From: Rhodopirellula sp.
GTDB lineage: Bacteria > Planctomycetota > Planctomycetia > Pirellulales > Pirellulaceae
Length of the DNA stretch: 38,457 bases
NCBI GenBank assembly: GCA_002689655.1
Contig: NZHC01000150.1
Span: 1 to 38,457, forward strand
Direction: 5' to 3'
Every line of letters begins with the position of its first letter. Positions within the stretch are counted from its first letter, which is position 1. The position numbers and the translations under genes are program-made. Positions 26,301 to 35,023 of the stretch are shown here, piece after piece. The notes beneath the pieces are model-generated. The model did no database searches, was not told where the DNA came from, and worked only from the letters and a program-made list of their open reading frames with translations.

Positions 26301-26767
26301 ACAGCGATCCGCCGCGTCGAGGATTCAAGCTTCTCTGGCGTAGGCACAAGTTGCATTGCACCGCCAATGTAGGCAGTGACCAACAACGGGTCAGCGGAGT
26401 CGGCATCCTGAGCCACTAAACGCTGCAGAACCTGAAGCCGATCGGCATAATCATCATCACGAATGGACGAAGCGGAGGCTTCGCTCGCCGAAAGGGGCAA
26501 CGAGACCGCATCCGGAACCCCAAAGGCCGCCGCATCTCCTGCGACGACATCCGCGTCGGCAGCCTCAGGAAGCAGCATCAGTATGCTGGACGCATGACGT
26601 GCAAGGGCCGCAGCAAACACTCCACGAAGGCTGCCCCATACCCCCGAAAACGCTAGTTTCTGGACAGGGGCATGTTGCGTCAAGCGCACGCCTAGCCCGG
26701 CGTTCTCGTCCAGAAGACGAGGCACGTCAACGAGCTTTCTCACGTTTGTCTTGCCGTTACTTGCCAA
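23393..26767 (-). CDS. mfd: Transcription-repair coupling factor
   Basis: A 1124-residue Mfd with the full family layout. There is a UvrB-like N-terminal region (about 1-330) and the RNA polymerase-interaction domain starting at LDPGDLVVHLSHGIG (464-478). The RecG-like translocase has Walker A GDVGFGKTE (614-622), DEEQ (715-718), SATPIPRT (741-748) and QLRGRVGR (884-891). The C-terminal TRCF domain follows (about 990-1090). It removes RNA polymerase stalled at DNA damage and recruits UvrA. Length is close to E. coli Mfd (1148). The start is uncertain. TTG 26767 gives the longest form and GTG 26743 is an alternative; both leave the conserved region intact. The gene is divergent from the Gfo/Idh/MocA gene. 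Confidence 0.97.
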   Translation of the reverse strand: MASNGKTNVRKLVDVPRLLDENAGLGVRLTQHAPVQKLAFSGVWGSLRGVFAAALARHASSILMLLPEAADADVVAGDAAAFGVPDAVSLPLSASEASASSIRDDDYADRLQVLQRLVAQDADSADPLLVTAYIGGAMQLVPTPEKLESSTRRIAVGDEVEPEVIRRWLAESGFSATTAVQLPGEFAARGGLLDVYSADQPQPIRIEWFGDEIESIRRFDPGSQRSIESLEQIEIAAVGIEIDQRYQTDDPFLESGPQDNRLQDLGHEPIDVDGGDASLAISSCQDLGSIAEYLPPDTLVVVIDPQACERTADALIKRSGDEANLISFESLLDSLAAYRIVSGTTLAEGSPAEVVDLHSTTADGFALSLEETRSRLDTVAKADDIMLVGDTPADGERLTELLHDTDAARQGRLHLVVAELSGGFRLADAKVLVLTGAELFHRSPVRRGRSRARGKPISSLMQLDPGDLVVHLSHGIGLYRGLKHIEKHGQHLEHLTIEFDGGTKIYVPASRIGLLQRYVGGTKTTPRLAKIGSQSWTRQKKAAESAVTDMAVELLEMQAERTARRGLVFDADNAWQRQFDASFPYVETPDQVTAIATSKDDMESGKPMDRLICGDVGFGKTEVAMRAAFKAVVSGYQVAVLVPTTVLAEQHYNNFKNRMAEFPVEIRKLSRFCTAAEQRETVKDIRRGDVDIVVGTHRVASKDVSFSRLGLVVVDEEQRFGVAVKERLKTLHSNVDVMTLSATPIPRTLHMALVGVRDISNLETPPAERRAVETNVVRWDDKLIRRATIRELNRGGQIFFVHNRIGDMHAVADRLKRIVPELRIEIGHGQMGEGELEKVMVDFIEHRFDLLLATTIVESGLDIPNANTIFIDDADHYGLSDLHQLRGRVGRYKHQAHCYLMVAQHKHLSPEATKRLRAIEEFSQMGSGFAISMRDLEIRGAGNLLGSQQSGHIAAVGYEMYCQLLEDAVRQVQNLAPKLSADVDIDLPVEAYLPEDYAPDLRHKIDLYRRMAKIDDASQIQDIRAELRDRFGPLPAAVSRMLELAELRLDAAAWQISAITSDNRFIILHYTNRRQMERLVSTSSIAIRIVDRQRAYIPTKGYNMQVDQVGSSWMQLARAALHIG

Positions 26768-26853
26768 GGGTCAACTGACCGTTTTGGGGTGGGTCATTAA
26801 GAACGTAACCGGTAAACGGGGCCATGGGAACACCCGCGAGCCTCCTGCACAAC

Positions 26854-26883
26854 AGGTCTACAATCGCTAGGTCTACCATCGCT
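26854..26883. repeat. 15-bp tandem duplication in a divergent promoter region
   Basis: AGGTCTACAATCGCT (26854-26868) is followed at once by AGGTCTACCATCGCT (26869-26883), with one mismatch. It lies between the divergent starts of mfd (26767) and the Gfo/Idh/MocA gene (27047). It could be a paired binding site or a simple duplication. Confidence 0.75.
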
Positions 26884-27046
26884 TCATCCTTGCAGCCTGC
26901 AAACCTTTTACGTCGCCAACCCTCTTCATGACCGAGAAACAAACGCCTGCGCATGCTTGCGTCTGGTTGTGAGAGGCGAAACCGCCACTTAAAATCACGC
27001 CGAAGTAGAGTTCCCCCACCGCCCATCGTTTGGATCAGGAAAGCAG

Positions 27047-28090
27047 ATGACCATAGGAATCGGAATCGTCGGCTGTGGCATGATTGCCAACTTTCATGCC
27101 AAAGCCATTGCAGATACGGAAGGTGCTGAATTAGTGGCCTGCGTGGATCGCAACCCCGACCTGGCATCCGCTTTCGGAGAAAAGCAGGGCTGCCGACCCT
27201 ACTCTTCGCTTGAGGCCATGCTCGCAGACCCAGCGGTGAAAGCAGTTTCGATCTGCACTCCAAGCGGCGTGCATCTGGATCCTGCTGTCGCAGCGGCTGA
27301 GGCCGGAAAGCACGTGATCGTGGAAAAGCCATTGGAGATCACCACCGAACGGTGTGACAAAATCATCGAAGCGTGCGAAAAAGCCGGCGTCCGTTTAACA
27401 GTGACCTTCCAAAGTCGGTTCCACGAATCCAGCAAACTAATGAAAAAAGCCGTCGAAGCCGGTCGCTTCGGCAAGATCACCATGGGTGATGCTTATGTGA
27501 AGTGGTATCGAAGTCAGGAATATTACGACAGTGGCGCGTGGCGCGGTACTTGGGCGTTGGACGGCGGCGGTGCATTGATGAATCAAGCGATTCATTCGGT
27601 CGATCTGCTCGTTTGGCTGATGGGCCCCGTCGAGGAAATCAGCGCCATGATGGCGACAATGACCCATGAACGTATTGAGGTTGAGGATGTGGCAGTTGCC
27701 AATTTGAAATTTGCATCAGGTGCCTTGGGGGTCATTGAGGCGACAACCACCTCCTACCCTGGAGCTTTGAAACGAGTTGAGATTAGCGGCGACAAGGGCT
27801 CAGCGGTGCTGGAAGAAGAAGACATCAAGGACTGGCAATTCGCCGAGGAAACCGCCGAAGACGATACAATTCGCACAGAGATGGCGGATCAAACGGACAG
27901 TGGTGGCGGAGCAGCTGACCCGTCCGCGATCAGCCACCACGGACACACGATGGTCTTCGAAGAATTCATCTCATCAATCATTGAAGACCGTCCTTCGCGG
28001 ATCGACGGCCATGAAGGACGCCGCAGCGTCGAGGTGATCGAGGCGATTTACGAAAGCGCCAAATCCGGGCAACGAATCAAATTGAGTTGA
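27047..28090 (+). CDS. Gfo/Idh/MocA family oxidoreductase
   Basis: A 347-residue NAD(P)-dependent oxidoreductase. The Rossmann motif IVGCGMIAN is at 7-15, the family signature E93-K94-P95 is in IVEKPLE, and the catalytic histidine is H183 in MNQAIHSVD, with D186 nearby. The family oxidises or reduces sugars, inositols and related cyclic polyols. There is no Tat signal, unlike many planctomycete members, so the enzyme is cytoplasmic. The substrate cannot be read. The start is the ATG at 27047. It stands alone, divergent from mfd and convergent with the beta-propeller gene. Confidence 0.93.
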   Translation: MTIGIGIVGCGMIANFHAKAIADTEGAELVACVDRNPDLASAFGEKQGCRPYSSLEAMLADPAVKAVSICTPSGVHLDPAVAAAEAGKHVIVEKPLEITTERCDKIIEACEKAGVRLTVTFQSRFHESSKLMKKAVEAGRFGKITMGDAYVKWYRSQEYYDSGAWRGTWALDGGGALMNQAIHSVDLLVWLMGPVEEISAMMATMTHERIEVEDVAVANLKFASGALGVIEATTTSYPGALKRVEISGDKGSAVLEEEDIKDWQFAEETAEDDTIRTEMADQTDSGGGAADPSAISHHGHTMVFEEFISSIIEDRPSRIDGHEGRRSVEVIEAIYESAKSGQRIKLS

Positions 28091-28161
28091 GTCGCCTCCG
28101 TTTTTCCTGTCAAACTGCTCGAGGTTAATGCATGATGCCAACGATGGGTTGAGAGATATCA

Positions 28162-28185
28162 GGATGCTGGTTTGCCAACGCATCC
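28162..28185. repeat. Imperfect hairpin between convergent genes
   Basis: GGATGC-TGG (28162-28170) pairs with CCA-GCATCC (28175-28185), with two bulged bases (28178-28179). It lies between the Gfo/Idh/MocA gene and the end of the nqr-linked beta-propeller gene. No T-run is present, so termination is only possible. Confidence 0.35.
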
Positions 28186-28207
28186 CCGACGACTTGGGAT
28201 CTGCCGC

Positions 28208-30046
28208 CTAGTTGACTAGCTGCTTCTCTAAATCGGGCAGCAAAAAGCAGATGACTTCTCGATCGTTCCGCACCAGCAGGTGCCGCCCAGCGAGGGTCGG
28301 CACGTTCCAGGTCTTAGCATTCAAGGCGGGCAGACGTAAAAGTTCCCGATAAGCATCGGGGTCCGCCGCAACAAGAACAACTTCTCCCGCTTCGGCTTGC
28401 CCAATGATCACATCGCCCGCTACCAGAATCTGCCCCTGCCCAAGCCGTGTGCGTCGCGGTTGAATCCAAAACCGCTCACCTTCTGAAACACCAACAGCTT
28501 CAAGAGAACCATTGCTTATCGCAAAGGCAGTGTCCCCAACAACCGCGGCGTGCGTGAACTTGGTCTTCAGCACCCGACTGGACTTCCACAGTTCGTTTGC
28601 ATCCCACTGACCTTCGGATTTGGTGACTTCATAGAGCCCACTACCACCGCCATATCCCTTCCCAATCAAAAATCGGTTCTCCCCTGCTGGAACCACCATC
28701 GCACAATTCGCCCCCCCATTGGACTGCCCGGGCCAAGCAGCTTCCCAAAGCACTCTGCCGTCATCTACCTCATGCCCAGTGATCGAGCGTTCATTGACCG
28801 AAACGATCTGTCGCTTGCCACCAAGATTCAGCAATGCCGGTGAGGCGTAGCTAATTTGATCCTCTCCCGCCGTCCAAAGAACTTCACCTGACCCAGCATT
28901 GAGTGCAATCAAACTGCGTCCAGTTTCGCTGTTCGCAGCAGGCCCCCCAAAGGGAATGACACAAATGGTTCCATCGATGATCAGCGGCGATGCCGCACGC
29001 CCCCAACTGATCATCTCCTCTGATTCCACTTGCTCCCAACCGGCAAGTGCCAGCAGGTCAACGCTCCAGACAACCTGACCTGAGTCCAGCTCGACACACC
29101 ACACCATCCCGGTCGCCCCTTGAGCGAAAACGCGATTGCCCACAATTGTCGGCGTACTGCGAGGCCCAACGCCACCCATCAAATGCTGATGAAGGGCTTC
29201 GTGGGTCACCATCCACACAAGCTCGCCATCCGCTAATCGGTAACAAGCCAAACATTCCTGATCACCACGCTGCTCAAGCGTCACAGCCCTGTCTCCTGAA
29301 ACGGCGAACGCTGACCACCCGGCCCCCAAGCCCTGACGCCACAGCGTCTGCACCTCATTGACCGAAGCAGGAACCTCAAAGTCGCGTGTTGAGATAACAC
29401 CAGTGCGATCACCACCAAGAAATCCATAGGAAGGAGCATCCGCAGTCTGGGAGCCCGCCATGAAAACGCGACCCGCTCCATCAACGGCTTCAACGCCCAA
29501 CTGTCCTTTGCTTGAATCTTCCACCGTACGCATCGCCGGTGGAGGACTACCAAAGCGATAGGCATACTGAGGCACCAATTCACCGCTAAAGCCCTCAAAC
29601 CGGAACAGCGTGACAGCAACCACGATCCCGAACACGCTTGCCAAGGGCACTACTAAACCATTCCACCTCATACGAGCGAGACAGTGCAATTGAAACAGGA
29701 TGTAACACCCTAAGACGAAACAGACCAGCACCGTTCCCATGTTCGAAAACTGGTGATCAGTCGCCGTGGCATTCCACTGCAGATACCCCGCCCCTAACAC
29801 TGCAAAGCAAGCAGCAATGATTGCTCGCCGTCCCCGATTGCGTGGTCGTTTGACTGGGCTCCCGGATCCCTCCTGGGCATCCCCAAGCTCCGACTGCACC
29901 TGTTGATCAGATGGCTGGCGGACTGCTTGGTCCCCTGCCTTCTGGGCTTCAGCCCCTGAAGCATGCACTGATGCATCCTGAGCCAGCTCACTCGCTTCCG
30001 ACGCAGCATGATCGCTACTCGCCTCTGATGAATCTGATGCTGCCAT
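28208..30046 (-). CDS. Membrane-anchored PQQ-like beta-propeller protein linked to nqr
   Basis: A 612-residue protein. Residues 1-65 are Ala/Ser/Glu/Asp-rich and disordered, then KRPRNRGRR leads into three predicted membrane helices (about 75-91, 103-122 and 130-149). From about 160 to the end is a beta-propeller of PQQ-like (BamB-like) repeats, seen as recurring motifs such as GELVWMV, GQVVWSVD, GEVLWTAG and GRVLWEA. Charge distribution places the propeller in the periplasm. None of the PQQ dehydrogenase catalytic residues is evident, so it is probably a scaffold rather than an enzyme. Its ATG at 30046 overlaps the stop of the ApbE-NqrM gene as TGATG, which implies coupled translation. An NQR assembly or interaction role is inference. 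Confidence 0.85.
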   Translation of the reverse strand: MAASDSSEASSDHAASEASELAQDASVHASGAEAQKAGDQAVRQPSDQQVQSELGDAQEGSGSPVKRPRNRGRRAIIAACFAVLGAGYLQWNATATDHQFSNMGTVLVCFVLGCYILFQLHCLARMRWNGLVVPLASVFGIVVAVTLFRFEGFSGELVPQYAYRFGSPPPAMRTVEDSSKGQLGVEAVDGAGRVFMAGSQTADAPSYGFLGGDRTGVISTRDFEVPASVNEVQTLWRQGLGAGWSAFAVSGDRAVTLEQRGDQECLACYRLADGELVWMVTHEALHQHLMGGVGPRSTPTIVGNRVFAQGATGMVWCVELDSGQVVWSVDLLALAGWEQVESEEMISWGRAASPLIIDGTICVIPFGGPAANSETGRSLIALNAGSGEVLWTAGEDQISYASPALLNLGGKRQIVSVNERSITGHEVDDGRVLWEAAWPGQSNGGANCAMVVPAGENRFLIGKGYGGGSGLYEVTKSEGQWDANELWKSSRVLKTKFTHAAVVGDTAFAISNGSLEAVGVSEGERFWIQPRRTRLGQGQILVAGDVIIGQAEAGEVVLVAADPDAYRELLRLPALNAKTWNVPTLAGRHLLVRNDREVICFLLPDLEKQLVN

Positions 30047-31383
30047 CAAACGTCTACCATTTCGTTCTCTGATTTTTCATTCATACGTTTCCTCAGGTCA
30101 CGGCACGCATCACTGGGACTACTGCACAAGGAACAACTGACGCTACCGTCCTCATTCTTAGTCCCATTAACCCCACCACACGACCCGCTGATCGACCGCT
30201 GCCCAAACAACACACCAACTGACATTGCAAACAGCAACAAGGCAAACGCCACGGCAGTCACCACGAACATGGTAAACCGTCCATTGCCCTGTTCCTCGGG
30301 AACTCCTGACTCAGCAGAAGTCTCTTCAGCGGTGATGTACTGATTCAAAGATCCATTCGCTGCGAGTTGATAGCCGGAAGCCTCCGATTGATCCCGTGCA
30401 ACCAGAAGCACATCCAAGCCTTCCGCCTTCGCGGCTTGCAGAGCTTTTTCGGGTCCAAGCACATTCAACGCAGTTGCCCATGCATCGGCAGCCATGCAAA
30501 AATCGGTAACGACCGTCACCGATGCAAGGGAATGCTCGATCGGCATCCCCGAGCGTGGATCGATCGTGTGCGAATAACGCGTCCCATCAACTTCGAAGTA
30601 GTTGCGGTAGTCACCTGAAGTTGCCATCGACCGATCGTTACCACCTCCCACATTCAATGAGTGTGCAATGAGGACTGAATCAGTCGCAGCATCCGGCATT
30701 TGTATCCCGACTTTCCACCACTGACCGGCTTTATTGCCACTGACGGAAACTTCACCACCTATTTCAACAAAGAGATCCTCGGCATCCTGGTCATTCAGTA
30801 ACGCAACGACCCGATCGACCGCGTAACCCTTCGCAACTGCAGACAAGTCAAGTTTCAGACCAGCTACCGATTTCCTTAGCGCAGGTGGATCAACCCTCAC
30901 CGACAGTTTGCGAAAACCGACCGACTCGCGTAGCCTCTTGATCACCTCGCCGTCGGGCACTGCCCGCTCCGCTCGGTCAGGACCGAAATTCCACGCATTC
31001 ACGAGCGGCCCCACCGTCACATCGAAGGCTCCTCCTGTTTTCTCCGCAACCAACTGAGAGAAAGCCACCACAGACGCCAACTCGTCGCTCACCGGAAACC
31101 ATTCTGTCGAGTTGGAACGATTGAAGCGACTGATCTCGGAATTCTCGAGATAGGTCGACATCTGATCATTCACCCTCCTCAAAAGCTGATCAACCAGAAA
31201 TGCGGGATCCTCCGCGAATTCAGGAGGGTCAAAGATTTTTACTGTGAACGTGGTCCCCATCGTCCGACCACTCACCTCAAGCATCTGGGGCGATGACTGT
31301 CCAAAGCAATGCCTCGTCAAACTGGGACATGCAACGATCATGCATGCGACCGCGATCAAATTCCCAACAAGTCGGCTATTCAT
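30046..31383 (-). CDS. apbE: FAD:protein FMN transferase (ApbE) fused to an NqrM-like domain
   Basis: A 445-residue protein. A hydrophobic N-terminus with a lipobox I16-V-A-C19 suggests a lipoprotein. The ApbE domain (about 35-345) has GRTMGTTFTVKI, LDLSAVAKGYAVDRV (178-192), SHTIDPRSGMP (271-281) and a late C-M-A-A-D-A-W-A-T segment. It attaches FMN to threonines of NqrB and NqrC outside the membrane. After a linker, one membrane helix (about 372-394) is followed by the NqrM pattern: MSVGVLFG, then a cysteine cluster C402-G-G, C417, C420, C427. Free-standing NqrM is a small protein needed for the NQR iron centre. The topology (ApbE outside, cysteines inside) matches both parts. The gene ends in the TGATG overlap with the beta-propeller gene. 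Confidence 0.9.
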   Translation of the reverse strand: MNSRLVGNLIAVACMIVACPSLTRHCFGQSSPQMLEVSGRTMGTTFTVKIFDPPEFAEDPAFLVDQLLRRVNDQMSTYLENSEISRFNRSNSTEWFPVSDELASVVAFSQLVAEKTGGAFDVTVGPLVNAWNFGPDRAERAVPDGEVIKRLRESVGFRKLSVRVDPPALRKSVAGLKLDLSAVAKGYAVDRVVALLNDQDAEDLFVEIGGEVSVSGNKAGQWWKVGIQMPDAATDSVLIAHSLNVGGGNDRSMATSGDYRNYFEVDGTRYSHTIDPRSGMPIEHSLASVTVVTDFCMAADAWATALNVLGPEKALQAAKAEGLDVLLVARDQSEASGYQLAANGSLNQYITAEETSAESGVPEEQGNGRFTMFVVTAVAFALLLFAMSVGVLFGQRSISGSCGGVNGTKNEDGSVSCSLCSSPSDACRDLRKRMNEKSENEMVDV

Positions 31384-31648
31384 GAAATACCCCAGACAAT
31401 GACGTCGGACGCGGCGTAGGAATGTCAGGCTTTCAGTATACGCCCGAGCAACGCAACCGCAATCAGATCAATCCGCTCACATCGTCCACCCTTCAGCCAT
31501 ACCGCTATACTTGAGCTGAAACCGACAGCAACTGGCATCCCCAAAATAGCAAACCATCGAACTGCCAACTCCGGAAGACTCCCCGCTGCACTTGGCACCA
31601 ATTGGGAAAATCGATTCGCCCAATCAGCGTTCAAGACTGGCCGAACTA

Positions 31649-32875
31649 TCAACCGCCGAAATCATCATAAGCGATGTTCTCTGGCTCAACACCAAGATCA
31701 TCCAGCATTTTGAATACCGCCGCATTCATCATGGGAGGCCCGCAGATGTAGTACTCGTTATCTTCCGGAGCAGGGTGCTTCGACAGATAGTTATCAAGCA
31801 ACACCTGATGGATGAATCCAACATAACCATCCCAATTATCTTCGGGCTGCGGCTCTGATAGCGCGATGTTGAATTTGAAGTTCGGAAAGTCCTTCTCGAT
31901 CTCGCGGAAGTGATCGATGTAGAACAGTTCGCGGAGACTTCTTCCCCCGTACCAGTAAGACACCTTGCGGCTTGTCTTTCCCCGTTTAAACAATTCGAAG
32001 ATATGGCTTCGGAGAGGCGCCATTCCCGCACCACCGCCGATGTAAACCATTTCAGCCTCGGTGTCTTTGATAAAGAACTCACCGTAGGGGCCACTGATGA
32101 CAGCCTCGTCACCTGGCTTCAAGCTGAATATCCAACTGCTCATCTTTCCTGGAGGAACATCAGGCAGGCGGGGCGGAGGACTCGCGACGCGGATATTGAG
32201 CATAATGATGCCCTTCTCACCGGGGTAGTTTGCCATCGAATAGGCACGCACAACCGGCTCATCGACTTTGGAAACAAATCGCCAAATGTCGAATTTATCC
32301 CAATCTTCGCGATATTCCTCCTCGATATCGAAGTCTTTGTAGGCAACTTCATGGGGAGGGCACTCGATCTGGATGTAACCTCCCGCGCGGAAATCAACGT
32401 CTTCGCCTTCGGGCAGTTCCAGCACAAACTCTTTGATGAAAGTCGCGACGTTCTCGTTGCTGCGAACTTTGCAGGTCCATTTCTTGGTGTCGAAAGCCTC
32501 TGCTGGCACTTCGACCGTCATGTCAGTTTTGACTGCAACTTGGCAGCTCAATCTCTCGCCCTCAGCAGCTTCTTTCTTGTTGATATGGTCTTTCTCGGTA
32601 GCAAGAATCTCACCACCGCCATCGCTGATCTTCACCTTGCACTGAGCGCAGGTTCCGCCACCGCCGCACGCACTGCTGACAAAAACTCCAGCATCAGCCA
32701 AAGCACCGAGAAGCTTTCCACCCGCCGGCACTTCCACCGTTTTCTGCTCGTTGATCACGATTTTCACGGGACCAGACGCGACGAGTTGACTCTTGGCAGC
32801 CAAAATCACAAGTACCAACGCTACCACGACAGCGGTAAACATCCCGATACCAAGAACAATATTAAAAATTTCCAT
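31649..32875 (-). CDS. nqrF: Na+-translocating NADH:quinone reductase subunit F
   Basis: A 408-residue subunit that takes electrons from NADH. One N-terminal membrane helix (about 5-27) is followed by a [2Fe-2S] ferredoxin domain with C70-x5-C76-x2-C79 and C111. An FAD domain contains [11 protein letters not shown], and an NADH-binding domain contains [12 protein letters not shown] and ICGPPMM near the C-terminus. The protein ends in YDDFGG, the usual NqrF tail. It is the last core subunit gene in the operon. The start is the ATG at 32875, 54 bp after nqrE. Confidence 0.97.
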   Translation of the reverse strand: MEIFNIVLGIGMFTAVVVALVLVILAAKSQLVASGPVKIVINEQKTVEVPAGGKLLGALADAGVFVSSACGGGGTCAQCKVKISDGGGEILATEKDHINKKEAAEGERLSCQVAVKTDMTVEVPAEAFDTKKWTCKVRSNENVATFIKEFVLELPEGEDVDFRAGGYIQIECPPHEVAYKDFDIEEEYREDWDKFDIWRFVSKVDEPVVRAYSMANYPGEKGIIMLNIRVASPPPRLPDVPPGKMSSWIFSLKPGDEAVISGPYGEFFIKDTEAEMVYIGGGAGMAPLRSHIFELFKRGKTSRKVSYWYGGRSLRELFYIDHFREIEKDFPNFKFNIALSEPQPEDNWDGYVGFIHQVLLDNYLSKHPAPEDNEYYICGPPMMNAAVFKMLDDLGVEPENIAYDDFGG

Positions 32876-32929
32876 CTCTAAAGACTCTTGCGAGAGTTTG
32901 CTTTTCTAAAATCCATTTGCGGTAATGGC

Positions 32930-33562
32930 TTACAACTGAATGCCGCCAAAAGACATGAAGGCAAGTGCCATCAGGCCAACCGTGATAAACGTAATACCTA
33001 AACCGCGTAGCGGTGGAGGAACGTCACTGTATTTCAACTTTTCGCGAATCCCTGCCAATGCGGCGATCGCCAATGCCCAACCCACGCCGCAACCAATTCC
33101 ATAAACAACTGATTCGGCAAAGTTGTAACTCTTCTCTTGCATGAAGAGGGAGCCTCCAAGAATGGCGCAATTCACGGTGATCAACGGAAGGAAAATTCCC
33201 AAGGCGTTGTAGAGCGGCGGAAAGAACTTGTCCAACGTCATTTCCAAAATCTGCACCATCGCTGCGATCACACCGATGAAGCTGATAAAACCTAGGAAAG
33301 ACAAATCAACCGTGGCAAAATCGACCGTTTCGGTCGAGATAAAACCATTCGCCCATGAGAGGGCCCCCTTCTTCAGAAGGTTGGCATAAATCAATTGGTT
33401 GACCGGGATTGTAATCGCCTCAATGACAATCACGGCGAAGCCTAAACCAACTGCCGTTTTCACATTTTTGCTAATGGCCAAGAACGTGCACATTCCCAGA
33501 AAGAATGCCAACGCGAGGTTCTCTATGAAAACAGCAGTAATGAAGATATTAAAATAATGCAT
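32930..33562 (-). CDS. nqrE: Na+-translocating NADH:quinone reductase subunit E
   Basis: A 210-residue membrane protein with about six helices. C25 in FFLGMC and C132 in [10 protein letters not shown] are the conserved cysteines that, with those of NqrD, hold the intramembrane iron centre. The start is ATG 33562 (MHYFNIF), which begins 8 bp after the nqrD stop. A TTG at 33583 is in frame but would overlap nqrD without benefit. NqrD and NqrE are homologous subunits facing in opposite directions. Confidence 0.96.
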   Translation of the reverse strand: MHYFNIFITAVFIENLALAFFLGMCTFLAISKNVKTAVGLGFAVIVIEAITIPVNQLIYANLLKKGALSWANGFISTETVDFATVDLSFLGFISFIGVIAAMVQILEMTLDKFFPPLYNALGIFLPLITVNCAILGGSLFMQEKSYNFAESVVYGIGCGVGWALAIAALAGIREKLKYSDVPPPLRGLGITFITVGLMALAFMSFGGIQL

Positions 33563-33569
33563 GGTTGTT

Positions 33570-34193
33570 TCACGCCTCCTCAATCTGATCTGGCTTGTAC
33601 GCTCTGATTGCCCAGATCAGTAACCCGATCAGGAAGAAAGCACTGGGTGGTAATAACATCAGGTTGTTGGGGTTGTACCAACCGCCATTCCGGTCCAGCG
33701 GCAGTAGTTCGAGTCCGAACAAGGAACCGCTACCAAAAAGCTCGCGGAAAAACGCGACAAACATCAGCACCAAGCCGTAGCCCATGCCATTGCCAATTCC
33801 GTCTAGGAAACTCACCCAAGGGCCATTTTTCATCGCAAAGCCCTCTGCCCGCCCCATCACGATGCAGTTTGTGATGATCAGCCCAACGAAGACAGACAAT
33901 TGCTTACTGATGTCATACATGTAGGCTTTCAGAATCTGATCCACCACAATCACCAGCGAGGCGATCACGGTCATCTGGACGATGATTCGGATACTACTTG
34001 GAATGAACGTTCGGATCGCGCTAACAGCTAAGTTACTGAACGCGGTCACTGCGATCACTGCGAGACTCATCACCAAAGACGTTTCCATCTTCGTGGTAAC
34101 CGCCAAAGCAGAACAGATTCCAAGAATCTGCAAGGCGATCGGATTGTTATTGATGAGCGGATCGACCAACACATCGGTCGTTTTTTTTGCCAT
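33570..34193 (-). CDS. nqrD: Na+-translocating NADH:quinone reductase subunit D
   Basis: A 207-residue membrane protein with about six helices. The iron-centre cysteines are C27 in LGICSAL and C110 in [11 protein letters not shown]. The ATG at 34193 overlaps the nqrC stop by one base (TAATG), so translation is probably coupled. Length and motifs match NqrD, and the nearest alternatives (RnfE and RnfA) are excluded by the complete nqr context. Confidence 0.96.
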   Translation of the reverse strand: MAKKTTDVLVDPLINNNPIALQILGICSALAVTTKMETSLVMSLAVIAVTAFSNLAVSAIRTFIPSSIRIIVQMTVIASLVIVVDQILKAYMYDISKQLSVFVGLIITNCIVMGRAEGFAMKNGPWVSFLDGIGNGMGYGLVLMFVAFFRELFGSGSLFGLELLPLDRNGGWYNPNNLMLLPPSAFFLIGLLIWAIRAYKPDQIEEA

Positions 34194-35023
34194 TACTTGT
34201 CTCCCTCACTTGCGGAGGATTTGTCGTCGTTAATCTCTTCCTTGAGCTTGCCCAAGTAAGTCCCATAGCCGTCATCGCTAGCCCAGTAACGAATCAAATT
34301 CGTTACACCGCGACTGGTGATCGTGGCTCCAGACAGCCCATCAACTTCGTACTGGTTATCGCCCGGACCTTTGGCCACCTCGGCGGCGGGTTCGTGCTCG
34401 GCGTTGTACAGTTTCTTTCCATCCCACATCGCTTTCCAGCGCGGGTTATCAACTTCGCCACCAAGTCCCGGCGTTTCTTTGTGCTGATAGAAGGTCAAAC
34501 CTTGGATCGTCTCCAGATCGCTTCGGAGAGCCAGATAACCGTAAAGTGTTCCCCACAGTCCTTTGCCATAGACTGGCAAAACCACCTGCAGGATATTATC
34601 GGTCCCTGGCTTCTTGACGAAGTAAACCTTCATCACCTTGGGACGTCTTGGCTCGCCGGGGTTGAACTGAGGGCTCTCGATCGGGATGCTCGTCGCGGGG
34701 TTCGCTGCCTCCTCGGCCAAGTTGTACTTCCCAAGCTCAGCCTCGTCGCCCACATACTCCCCTGTCTCCAAGTCAACCAGCTTCGCACTCACATACTCGT
34801 TCAGAGTATCGATCTGCCTCGTGGTCAACTCCTTCGCTTGGACGCCATATTCACCAATCGCCAAACCGGTAGCGTCGAGAATATTCTTCTGCTGGTCGAG
34901 TTTAACGTTGGCTTCCTGCTTTCCACGCAGTGATACCGCCGCGGTGCTCACCGCAAGTGAGCAAACCACGCACAGCACAGCTGCGACGCCTAGGGTATAT
35001 CCCAATGAATCACGTTGTTGCAT
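34193..35023 (-). CDS. nqrC: Na+-translocating NADH:quinone reductase subunit C
   Basis: A 276-residue subunit with a single N-terminal membrane helix (about 9-30) and a periplasmic FMN-binding domain. The flavinylation motif is S231-G-A-T234 in DGLSGATI, so FMN should be linked to T234 by the ApbE domain encoded downstream. The ATG at 35023 overlaps the nqrB end by 14 bp. The C-terminus is acidic and polar. Confidence 0.96.
   Translation of the reverse strand: MQQRDSLGYTLGVAAVLCVVCSLAVSTAAVSLRGKQEANVKLDQQKNILDATGLAIGEYGVQAKELTTRQIDTLNEYVSAKLVDLETGEYVGDEAELGKYNLAEEAANPATSIPIESPQFNPGEPRRPKVMKVYFVKKPGTDNILQVVLPVYGKGLWGTLYGYLALRSDLETIQGLTFYQHKETPGLGGEVDNPRWKAMWDGKKLYNAEHEPAAEVAKGPGDNQYEVDGLSGATITSRGVTNLIRYWASDDGYGTYLGKLKEEINDDKSSASEGDK

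Noticed and set aside
26757-27332. Minus-strand open frame of 191 codons
   Set aside because: It overlaps the start of mfd and the N-terminus of the Gfo/Idh/MocA gene, is Arg/Pro-rich and has no domain.
31425-31652. 75-codon minus-strand frame between nqrF and apbE, overlapping the nqrF stop
   Set aside because: It begins with TTG, has no recognisable features and is not a known part of nqr operons. Conservation in relatives would change this view.
31910-32881. 323-codon antisense frame across nqrF
   Set aside because: It is the complement of a well-supported nqrF gene with clear motifs.
34187-34933. 248-codon antisense frame across nqrC
   Set aside because: The nqrC frame has the SGAT motif and operon position; the antisense frame has nothing recognisable.
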